DNA of 64,000 nucleotides from Hydractinia symbiolongicarpus (lineage: Eukaryota > Cnidaria > Hydrozoa > Anthoathecata > Hydractiniidae), in contig NC_079884.1 in assembly GCF_029227915.1 (NCBI RefSeq), positions 10,106,001 to 10,170,000 on the forward strand, given 5' to 3'. Positions 51,401 through 63,400 of the stretch are shown here, piece by piece; positions within the stretch are counted from its first letter, which is position 1, and each line of letters begins with the position of its first letter. Under the pieces are notes generated by a model that worked only from the letters and a program-made list of their open reading frames with translations, was not told the DNA's origin and searched no databases. Position numbers and translations under genes: made by a program.

Positions 51401-54400
51401 CTTTTGCAACCGACAAATGTGGACTCCCACATAACTTCCACCATGCTTGACAAGTACTTGTTTATTTTCTTGTCCAATTACAGTGCCTGGTCCATGCCAT
51501 TTTTCGCTGTCTTTTCTTTTATAAAAGACTTTATCTCCAGGTACATACTGCACATCATTGTAACACTGGACATTATGCCGCAATGCTCTACGTGTTCTTT
51601 CAGAAGATTCTGCTGCTATGAATGCTCTTCGTGATGCATGCATCACAGCAAGGTCATGGGCCACTTGAAACTGTATTATTTATGGCTGGTAACTGATCAG
51701 TGAGGATGCAGGGATAGCCCTAGTTTTTAGCAAAAACAAGCTGGTTTGGTGAAAATCCATTGTTGTTTGATAAAGAATTCTTGGCACTAATAGCCCAGAA
51801 AAGTGCTCGATTAGGTGTACATTTTGTATCCTCTATAATCTTACTCAGCATTTCCTTAATAATACCATTGTGTTGCTCACATAGCCCATTCGACCAAGGA
51901 CTTTCGGCTGCTGTTGTGGAAAACTCTATGTTAAATTGCTCACACATTTCTTCATACACCTTATTGATAAATTCTCCTCCATTGTCAGCCAGAAACTTTC
52001 TTGGTTGACCAAATCTTGCTAAACCAAATTTCAAAGATAATGTCTGTTATCACATCTTTATCTTTTGTCTTTGTTAACTTTGAAGATGAAAATCTTGTGA
52101 AAGTATCTATGATATGAATAAACCACAATGATTGTGAAAGTTGCACTAAATCTAAAGCCACACACTGATTGAATTCCGACGACATTGGTAAGCCAACATT
52201 AGGACGTGGTCTTGGTTTGCTATACTTAAGGCATACTTTACAAGAGTGTGAGACATTATCAATTAATTTCATGATTTCACTCCGGTCCTCTAAAAAGGAA
52301 TTTGATGCTTTAATAAGAGATTTTAATTTCTCAGCACTTGGATGACAGAACTGATGATGAAGTTTGAAGATCTTGTTTTTTTTGGATTTTTCACTTGTGC
52401 ATACAAAGGCAACTTGAGGAAGGAAATGGTCATAATTCTTTTCATCTAAGTCTATTCTCTTGTTGTTTAAAGGTATGCAACAGTGACCTGTGGTGGTAAA
52501 TTTTAAAGGATGGCATTCTCCAAACATTTTAACAGTATCGTTGCTAAAATCTAAAACTGCATCTGCTTTTCTCATAGATGTTTGACTTAAAAGCAAAGGT
52601 ATTTCATTGGGTACAACTTCTGTTTCTAGATTAACCTCTTTTGAACCAATGATTACAGGTAAGATTACTCGTTTTATGGAACAAACTGCCTTGCTATCTC
52701 CAAATTTAAATCTTGTTCCACCTGGATACTCTTCTGCCAGTTTATCACTATCAATATTATCAATGAAAAATCGGTACCAATTCTTACCACAGACTGTTTT
52801 GGTACAACCACAGTCTAAAACTGCACATGACAAAGTTTCACCAACGAGGGATTGCATTTCACTTTCTTTAATTTTAGAAAAAAATGTAACTTTTGAACGA
52901 CTCTCTTCCTTTTTTACATCTTCAGACTCCTGATTCTCATAAGAATGGGGACAATTCACAGCCCAGTGATAAATGGACTGACAAATATTGCACTTTGAAA
53001 TATTTCCAAATTCATCGGGCGGATTCATTACTCTGTTACTGGATCTGGTTTTCCTCCATCCATATCTTTGATTTGGTGCTGGGCGGATTCCGCCCCCCCC
53101 CCCTCAATAAATTTACATAGGATTGTTTAAATTGAATCAAACTTAGCACACTTATAGTACGTCATAAAAGGAACAAAATGGCGGCTATAAATTTTTGCTT
53201 GCGTCAGCACATTTTCTGTGACGTCATCAGAAGCTTGAAAATTGTTAAAAATACCACTATCTGCTTAAAATATAATTACTTTTGTTCTAGAGCGAATTTT
53301 TACATTCTGTTTGAAGTTTCTGAAAGCTAAATAAAATTTTTTTAACATATCTTCCGGTTTTTACATGAATCGAATAAAAAATTGCCACAAATTGCCCGAA
53401 AATCCGTTTTTTTTTCGATTTTCGGGTAAAATCCGACAAAATCGGGAAATCGGATTAGTCACGTGTCAAAATTTTTTATAATGATTCTTCTTGATGAAAC
53501 AAAAGTTGTGTTGCAAGTTTCAAGTTCTAAGGATAATCCTAACAGGAGTTATTATATTTTCCCCATTATAAGGATTTCATAGAGATTTTAGGGGTAGTTT
53601 TGAGTAATGGCCAATATCAAAGCCTCTGAAAGGTATGGGACCTAATGCAGGTGTCTAATAGATAAATGTTGAAACTCAGTAAGTATCATAGCAATATGCG
53701 AAAGCAATCAGGAGTTATTAAAAAAAACCGTCAGGGGAGGGGGAATCCGCCACCACCACCCCCCCCCCAAGCGGACCGAATAGGGTTAAACCTTGAACGC
53801 TGATATCCACCTCTTTTGGTGAAGTAATTCTGCTCCTTAGAATCTGCGCTTGCCTGTAAAACAGGCTCTATCTTTACAGCATCATTTGACACAGATGAGG
53901 CCACAGTATCACCAAATATTTTCTTTAACTGTAATACCATTGAATCATAGCGTAATTCATTTATAGTTGCTCTAGCCAACTGTTGCTACTCTGGTGTAAG
54001 ATTAGCGCTTTGTAAAACTCGGTATGCCAAAACTCCATCAGGAAGTTCCATACGATGAACTTGGATTTAGTGATATAATCGTTCAAACTCTATAAGGTAT
54101 CATTCATGCTCATCTCAGAGGGTCGTTTAAATTTTTCAAAGACTTCATAAGCCAGGTACGCAGTTTGATTTTCAACCTTTAAGTAAATTTTGTCCAATCT
54201 GGCAGTAATAGCTTTTACCCCAGTTGTGGCACTGATTTGTTCAATTTCCAATTCTACTGCTTCTTTAGCTTTTCCTTTCAAACCCATGAATATAGCTGGC
54301 CCTTGTTTTTCCGCCTTTAGTTCTGTAAGTGCTTGCCATATTTGAACTTCTTTTTTACAGTCTTTGTAACTGGACTCTGTATTCAATGATGGTGGGGGTA

Positions 54401-57400
54401 CCAAACTTTTCGACATTTCTCTATGATACTTTGCAATTTTATTCCTTTGCTACCATTTGTTAAACTCGCAATATGTGTATGACTAACCTGTAGGTTATCT
54501 TCACAGTTCTCCTAATAACAAAACACCAAATATATTCCAATTAATTCTTATTAGTAATCGCCTAGAATGGAAGATTAACAAGTATTTAGTTTTAAAATTA
54601 CTATGGGTTATTATTCAATAGAAAACCTTGGTTGTTAGTTTTAACTCAGAGTTTCTATTCACTGATTTTAAGCACTAGGTTTTTTTAAAATATTTTTAAC
54701 ATTTAGAGTGGTCAGTCATATTCTATGGCTTTACCACAAAGTGGAATACAAAATTCTCAACCTGCAACACTACCTAAAAACATGCCAAGAGCACCTCATG
54801 AATTAGCAGCCATGCAACAAGCGCAAAACCAACTGAAGAATGTTCCACAATCAACTACACCAGCCTCGTTAATGAGTGCTCCAGGTATGTTTACTTTGCA
54901 AAACATACTATAATACAGTATGAGAGTTTTAGGCATGGAATTATTGTTTTGTGGTTGTTACAATTGTTTGTCATGATTTTCTGTTTACCTGCAAATCATT
55001 TTTAGCTGTTCAATTGTCAGTACAATATAATGTTAAAAACTGTAAGATTTCTATTATAGATTTGTTTATGGCTCAAATCATTTTGACTTGTGTGTCATGT
55101 CAAACTAATATTTATATTTCACCCCCTGAAATAGACATCGAGGCAAACATTTTTGGCAATAAGAGTTCTACCCTTATTCACTGTCTGTGGTGATAGTTTT
55201 ATAAAGTAATTTAAAAATGCAAATTCACAACTTTGAATGTTAGGATCTCTCTGTATCTTCCCATACATTAATTTCAGAGTCTGATTTTAAAAAAATTGTC
55301 TATTGCCCTGCCTACATAATGCATTTCTGATTAATTAAGTTTACACTTGCTTGCAATTTTGTGTTTAAAAAAACGGTTTTATTATTAGTATTACCACCTC
55401 CTGAGTTACCAACTGAATTTGGACAACGAAATTATCATTACAGTATGTACGACAACAAGAGAAAATTAGAAGAGGTTTGTGTAAAGTCTTTTATCCTTGC
55501 TAGATTTCCACTTGTAAAAATGTATTATGTACACAATGTATTGTCTTTAATAATAAGATCACATGGTAAACATTTTTTTTTGATTAAATGATTTTTAATA
55601 CATGAACTACTTAAAAAGTTAAATTTAGTCATATTTATTTACATATTAGCAAAATGATATCACTTGTCAAATCAGATCTCTGGATTTATATGGGATTATG
55701 TCTGTGTGACAATTTAAAGTAAAAGTCAAGCTTTGTACAGGAACTGTTTTAACAATGTAGCTACGCACCAAATAAATGCTTGCATGACTTATTATGTATG
55801 TGTATATGTGGTGTAAAAACATTTTTTAATTTTTTTCGTTTTTTAATTCATATATTTGTGGTAATTGCCTTTTGGTTTATTTTATCTCCACAGTTAATAT
55901 ATATATATTTTTTTTTTGCTCAATTTTGTTTTTATTGGTATTTTTTTATTCGATAATAGATTTTTGTCCAAAGAAACGCCATCTTGCCTATTGTGTTTCC
56001 TATTTAGGTTTTTTATGGCATTTTAAATATACTTTTTATTGATAAATAAGTTTGTAGTTTTTGGGGAAATTGCTCTATTCCGTATATAGCATGTAACAAG
56101 TGGGTGTTATGCTTAAATATTTGCTTTTTGGAACTGCAACTAACGAGTCAAGTTTTATGCTTTCACCCTAAATCTTCCACCTGTATCTGACCTTTTTCAA
56201 AACAGATTCTCTTGTATTCTACTGCCTCCTTAATTTGTACTTTGGTTTGTCATCCATAGGCAGAAGAGGTGGATACAAATGCTCACTTGCATGGTAATTG
56301 GACGATTGCCAATGCAAAATCACGTCTACACCAGTTTCTACAACAACGTAAAATACCAGCTGATTTTAAATATTTTTCTGAGGGTCCAGATCATGCCAGG
56401 TGAATGATAGTTTTACTGCCATCAGCATCAGCATTTATAATTTAACACAGCTTTTTCTCTAAACCAAGATGATAGCCAAAATACTACAAAATGTAAAGGT
56501 TAGACAAAATAAACAGCTTCTGAAAGGCTGTGAGATTCCAATAATATTCAAATGTTTTCTGTGACTACAAATACTAAGCATTTATAAAGAGAATGTTTGG
56601 TGTCTGAAGAAGTGGGTCAATTAGAAATACCATGTCTTATTGATTCTACATTTAATAATATATTGACAGATGACAGATGGATTGTTATTATTGAAATTAC
56701 CTAACTCTGACCCTAAGCCTAAAGCCATTGCAGTTCACTTATAATTTTGAGGTTTAATAACTCTGAAACGAATAGAAATAACCAACATCTCCACTCGCTT
56801 GGGTAACTAGACTAAATCCTAAACGAAAATTGATCAAATGTTTGGGACAAAAGCATTATTTTTAAAAACATTTTGCTTTAGTGCATTGCTACATGGCCTT
56901 TTTCAAGTAAAACAGAATATATGTATAAAATATAGCTATATAAAGTTTTGCTCTATATGTTATGTATAATATATTAGCGTCTTGGTTTAACTTGATAGTC
57001 CTTCTTTTTTACAGGTTTTTTCGTGCTGAACTTAATTTTTGGGTAAAAGAGGCAAGACGTCAATTGAGTGGCAAAGGTAGTGCAGCAACAAAAAAACTTG
57101 CAGCTCAAAACTGTGCACTTAGTTTGGTACGACAACTGTATCATATGGGTGCTATTGAAATGGCAGAAGCTGGCCAGGTACAATGCAAAAAGAGAAAAAC
57201 AGATGATGTAAGCATATTTTATTTTATTTCTGAGATTCCTTATCTACGACTATTTACCTGCTTCCATCAGTACAATAAAAACAAAATGTTTTTATAAAAT
57301 GAATTGTTGTGCTAGATATTTTCTAGAATTACTTAAAATCACAATTTATGAATACGAGCATGGCAAAAACATATAGTTTTGTAAATGTACAAAAATTATT

Positions 57401-60400
57401 AATAGTAATAAAAAACTGCCACAGTAAATAAATTTTAAAGAAACAATTTAGTGTGCCAAATACATACAAAGCATGCATTATTGTTAAAGGGGAATGAAAC
57501 CCAATTTTTTTTATTTGGAAATATCTTTTACAAACCCTTGAGGATGGCTAGTGTAAATGTTGGTACTCTGAGAGGTGGAGCAGGTGAAGTAGTTGAAATG
57601 TTAGAACGTAGATCTGTTGATATGTGTTGTGTTCAGGAAGTCAGGTGGAGAGGAGCTTCAGTGAGATTTGTGGAAGGTAGGAGGGCAAGGTGTAAGCTTT
57701 TTTGAATTGGTAATAGTGATGGATATGGAGGAGTTGGCATATTCGTTACAGAGAATTGGGTAGAAAAAGTAATAGATGTTATGCATGTAGTATAGTGATA
57801 AAGTTTTTGATAGGTAATAGGATTGTCACTTTTCTGTCAGTTTATGCTCCACAGTGTGGACTCAGTGAGGAAGATAAGGATAAGTTTTATGATGAGTTGA
57901 TAGCAGTCACATCAAAGTTTGGAGACACTGAACTTGTCATGGTGGGGGGCGACTTTAATGGTCATGTTGGGAAGTCGTCTGAAGGTTAGAGAGGTGTACA
58001 TAGAGGCTATGGATTTGGAAGCAGAAATAATGAAAGGGGAGAGATTGCTTGAGTTTGGAATGTCAACGGACATGGTGGTTTGCAACACATCATTCAGTAA
58101 GAGACAGAGTAGGCTGATAACATATGAGTCAGGTGACTGCAAGACACAGATAGATTACTTCCTGGTTAGAAAGTCAGACATTAAAGTGGTGAAAGACGTG
58201 AAGATTATATCGGGGAAGAGTGTGTTTCCCAGCATAGGTTGCTGGTTTGTGATACTATCTTGAAGAATGTTAAAGAAGTCAAGGGAGAGTACAGGCTCTG
58301 TTGTAAAGTCTGGAAGGTGAAGGGAGAGATTGTAGCAAAACAATTTAGTGCAAAAGTTTCGCAGTTAGCCCACAATGGTCAATGTGATAATGACAATGTT
58401 GAAAGTACTGGGACTACTTTGAAGAATTGTCTTCTAGAAGCTTCTGATGATACCTGTGGGTGGACAAATGGACCAACTGGACATAGACAGACCTGGTGGT
58501 GGAATAATGAGGTTGACCAGTGTATAAAGGAAAAGAGGAAACTTTGGAAAGAGTGAAAGTCAGGCGGTAGTAAAAATATTTACTTAGAAGCTAAACATTG
58601 TGTACAGCAGTGTATAGGGCAAAATAAAAAGCAGAGAGAAACAGATTTGCAGATGTGTTAAGAAGGGAAGATTAGCGCAATGAGGTATTCAAGATAGCAA
58701 AGCAAATGAAGAAGACTAATCAAGATGTTGTAGGGGAGAAGTGTATACATAATGATGAAGGTGTTTTGCCTAGCACAGAGGAGGAAAAAGGGTAGCTTGG
58801 AAGATTTATTATCAGAGGTTGCTTAACACTGAGTTTGATTGAGATGAGGATAATTTGTCTGATGATGATGTTGTAGAAATTCCAGCTATGCAGATCAAGA
58901 CAGAATGGGTAGTGGAGGCTATTAGGAAATTGAAGATTGGCAAGGCTGCAGGAGTATTAGGTATTGTTGCAGAGATGGAAAAAGCATCTGGATATATTGG
59001 AGTTGAGCTTGATACAAGTGTTGCTAACCAGATTAGTGCTATTCCCAGTGAGTGGCAGTCGAGTGTAATAGTGAATTGTTTCAAGGGCAAGGGTGATGCA
59101 TTAGAAAGAAGTAACTATAGAGGTTTGAAGTTGGTTGATCAAGTAATGAAAGTTATTAAAAGAGTGATTAATAAGTTACTTAGAGGAAGAATTGATATAG
59201 ATAAGATGCAATTTGGTTTTGTTCCAGGGCGTGGCACTACAGCTACAATATTTTTACTCAGACAGCTTCAGGAAAAGTATTTAGGAAAGAGAAAGAATCT
59301 CTATTTTGCCTTTGTAGATTTAGAGAAAGCTTTTGATAGAGTGCCACGTAAAGTTATTTCTAGGCTATGAGAAAATTATGAGTGGCTACGATGGTACAGT
59401 CTATGTACAGCAATGTTAGAAGCCGTGTCAGGATTAGTGATTTGCTTAGTGATGAATTTAGTGTAAATGTTGGTGTACATCAGGGCTCTGTACTTAGTCC
59501 TTTGTTGTTTGTTCTAGTCTAGAAGCGCTGTCAATGGAGTTCAGAACAGGTTGTCCATGGGAGTTATTGCATGCAGATGATTTGGTTCTCATAGCAGAGT
59601 CAATGGAAGAATTAGTTAAAAAGTTTGAGAAGTGGAAGAAAGGACTAGAAAAGAAAGGGCTAAGGGTGAACACAGCAAAGTCTAAAGTCATGATTAGTAT
59701 TATTGCAGCCAAGTGTGACCATGTAGTTGAAAAGTGGCCTTGTGGAGTTTGCAGGAAAGGGGTTGGTAGTAACTCAATTTTTTGTCAAACTTGCAAGCAT
59801 TGGGTACATCAGAAGTGCACTAGTATAGGTGGAAGGTTAAGAGCTGACATTCAGTTTGTATGCAAGCGTTGCAAAGGTGAGATTATAGAGAATGAAGTAT
59901 TTCAAGCTTTAATGATGTACAACAGTGCCCCTTTAGAGATAGTTGAGAACTTCTGTTACTTAGGTGATATGTTAGGCAGTGAAGGGGGTGTTGGAAGAAG
60001 TGTTACTTGCAGGATAGGTTCTGCTTGGAAAAAGTTCAGAGAGTTACTTCCTTTGTTTACTACCAGAGGCTTGTCAATTGAGGTAAAAGGTATGTTGTAT
60101 GAGGCCTGTGTAAGAAGTATTATGTTGTACGGTAGTGAGACATGGGCAGTGAAGCAGGAAGATCTTGACCGTTTAGAAAGGAATGATATGAGAATGGTTA
60201 GGTGGATGTGTAATGCGAGTTTAAGAGACAGAAGAGTTCAGATGAGCTAAGAAGCAGGCTAAGTATCCTTAGAATTAAAGATGTTATCCCGATAAGAAGA
60301 TTGAATTGGCTGGGGTGCTTGGAAAGAATGGAGGAGGATAATTGGGTAAGGAAGTGTAGAGACCGGATAGTTCCTGGGGCAAAGCCCAGAGGCAGACTGA

Positions 60401-63400
60401 GAAAGACTTGGCAAGAGGTTATAAGGACAGACTTGATACAGAGGAAGTTGAGTTTTGATCTAACACAGTCTAGATCAGATTGGAAGAGGGTCGTTAATAT
60501 GGGGCATATTAATGACCCTCAGTCCAACCCAAACTAGCATGGAAAATGGACATTAAGCCGAGAATGATGATGAATGATGATTTCAATTTTTTGATCTCTT
60601 CATCTTTTTTAAAGTTGTTTACACAATGTGAACAAACGTATCAGCGTATTTGTTAATGTTATCTTTCTTCCAAAAACGATGCCTACTTGTAAAGCTTATG
60701 GTTGTAGAAATAGTGCTGGGAAAGGAAAGGTGAAGAAGTCTTTCTTATGATTCCTTGACCAAACAGTAACAAAGAAAAGTTGCGTTGTTTGAGATGGGTA
60801 AACAGCATAGATCGCTTTTTTGTTGTTGTTATTGTTTGTTTGAAAATACTAAGTCCCACAAATTCTTTAAAACCAGTATATTTTCCATTTGGATCAGGAA
60901 ATTCTTCCCTTTTTTTCGCACAACACAAGCTGGAATCACTACGTGATATCCTTTTACAAGCCTTTCATAATAATGTACCAAAGCTGTGTACCATCGGTAA
61001 CTGGTGTACCTCATTTCCGTACAAGGAATCAATATTCATGTTATAGTGTAAACCAGGATAAAATATTCAAAAGAAGTTATTGATTCATCAAAACTTCTTT
61101 GAAACAAATTATTATTTAAGGCACATAGCTCTCCTCCTTTTTTATTTGATATTCAAGGAATGACATTTTTATAATTAAATAATCTGCGATGGTGTGTATT
61201 TTCATAGCGCATGGACCTGTAAGATTATAAAGCGAAAAGTGAGAAGATAAGAAGAACGTTTTATTTTTGTGTGACTATACGAAATATGGTCTGTAAAAAT
61301 ATTTTCTGGTGTCGTCGATGTCATATAACTTCCTTTACTTGCTACACTTTACTTTGCAGAACACCAAAATTTTTGTGTTTGTCTTCGTAAGTTTTTAGAA
61401 AATGTTATTCTAGTTACCTCCCTATGCAGTCACCCTTCAACCGGAGATTGAAAGAAAGTTGCAGGAAGTGTTGGAATTGCGAAATATAATACCAGTGCAG
61501 GAGGTAAGAAAAATTAAAATTTTCGATTAGAAATGGTGTGCTGATTTTTTGGGGTTTGTTTATATTTTAATTATCATTTTTTGATTTGTAATTTTAATTA
61601 TTATAAATAAGTCAATGAAGAATTATTTAGCTTTTTTAAAAATAATTATTTTAATTTTGTTTTTGATAATATATCAGTTTCGAATAAATGCTTGCATGAA
61701 AGAAAGTAGAAGTGATGTCTACGATTTTAACTCGTCTGTATAATCAAAAATATAATTTTTTGTGATAATAAAAGCATACTGGAACCTGAAGATTGCAAAA
61801 AAGCATAGAAAAAAACTTTTTTTGTGTGAAGATCAAAAAAAAAGAAACAGTTTTAGCAAATCCGTAGTTTGCTAAGATTGTTTTGTGAATACTTTACACA
61901 AAGAAAATGAAAGTTAGATAAACTTATCTTCAGGTTCTGGTTTGCTTCAAAGTTAAGATGTGGATATAACAATGTGAGTGTTCTTAATATTCTTTTCAGT
62001 GATTTGTGATATTAAAAGTCTTGATTCACTAGAATCATTTTTCAGTATACCAGTACAATAAATTCAAAAAATTTGAGATTAAATAATGTTGGCAAAATCA
62101 GGCGACAAAAATATGTTTCGTGTTTTTTATATCACATTTTTCAAGTTTTTCATGTTGCAAAAAGAATTGCAATATTTCCTGATTTTTAAAAACATTTATA
62201 AGGTCTGATAAAAGCAAATAAAAAATATATATGGAGTATTAGAGCAAAATTAGGAAATTAGGCTGTATGAGGTTTTTGTATGTTACAATTTTAAAAAAAA
62301 TCTAGCGTGTGTAATCTATTTGCTTTTGAAGGTTATGAGTTATCCAAAATAAATTTAAAGTTGGGTGCAATAGTTAAATAAAGAACGTCTGTTTGTCCCA
62401 TATATTTCAGTAAGGCAAATTGTTGTTTCTTTACTACCAAAAAATTAGGCATTTAAGTCTGTCAAAATATATTTTGCTATGTTATTGTTGATGGTATGGT
62501 TTTGAAGGTTCAAAAATGTATTTTAACTAAAAACATTAATCATAGCCCAAATTAGGAGAAAAAGTCAATTTGCAACTTCCACCTCTACCTGTTAATTTTG
62601 ACAATGTGCAAAGAGATGAACACCAAGTAATACATTGGGAAGCACCAAACCCAAGCTGGCACCCATGGATAGCTCAACCAACAATCATTGAGGGTGCAGA
62701 AGAATATATGGTATGTATACTTTTAGTTTTTATGTTATGTTTTAAGAAGATATTTATGCATTGACTACTTTATTTGGTTATTATTTGGGAAAATTAATCT
62801 TTGTTGTTTGAGTTTAGAATTTGTTAGCACAGTTTGGATGCTTTACCATTGAAGTGTGGTCTATCTCTGTTTCTGCCAGTGTTTTTAAAGGGTAGTTTCT
62901 TTTGAATCAAATTGCATTTCTTTCGTAGGAACCTCCCCCTACTGGCAATGATTTATATGATGAATTCCAAATGAAATGGCAGGAACAAAACTTCAAAGAT
63001 ATGTTGGAGAAGAGGAAAGCACTTCCTGTCTACAATCATAAAGAAGAAATTTTGAACATTGTTCGTGAGAACCAAGTTGTAATTATACGAGGAGCAACTG
63101 GTTGTGGAAAGACTACACAGGTTTTTATTTGAATGATTTTCTCTACAAAAAAGTTCTTGTTTGAATGTAATTCTAAGTTAGGTAAAAGTTGGCAAAGAAA
63201 GGTCTTTATGAATGGAAATGCTGTATTAAATATATTTTGAAGATTAATACTTCATTTAAGAAATATTACTTTAGCAACTATAGCTTCTTTCGGCGTCATA
63301 GAGGAAATTTTTAGTAAAAAAAGGTATAAAAGTTTATACTAAATTAAATCCAACAGAGGAACTTATTTTTAAAATGTTTAAAAGTTTTATATTAGTGTCT

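Larger units (their letters stand above)
48926..54580 (-). mobile_element. Copia-type LTR retrotransposon with 5-bp target duplication
   Basis: A 5655-bp minus-strand element in DHX9 intron 2. The LTRs at 48926-49139 and 54458-54580 begin TGTTAAA and end TTAACA. The flanking pentanucleotide AGTAT occurs at 48921-48925 and 54581-54585, proving an insertion. The primer-binding site (minus TGGTAGCA) adjoins the right LTR. A polypurine tract (minus; 'tctccctc' on plus) adjoins the left one. The order gag, protease, integrase, RT, RNase H defines Ty1/Copia. Several stops and frameshifts plus a nested insertion leave it inactive. Confidence 0.95.

Noticed and set aside
60858-61014. A real P2X receptor gene
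   Set aside because: Only the tail-like domain is present, it is frameshifted, and no channel exons occur on the minus strand nearby.
61414-61503. Acceptor CAG at 61427-61429 for DHX9 exon 7
   Set aside because: From the phase-0 end of exon 6 it leads to a stop within the exon. TAG at 61411-61413 keeps the frame and restores the P-Y-x-V segment seen in DHX9.
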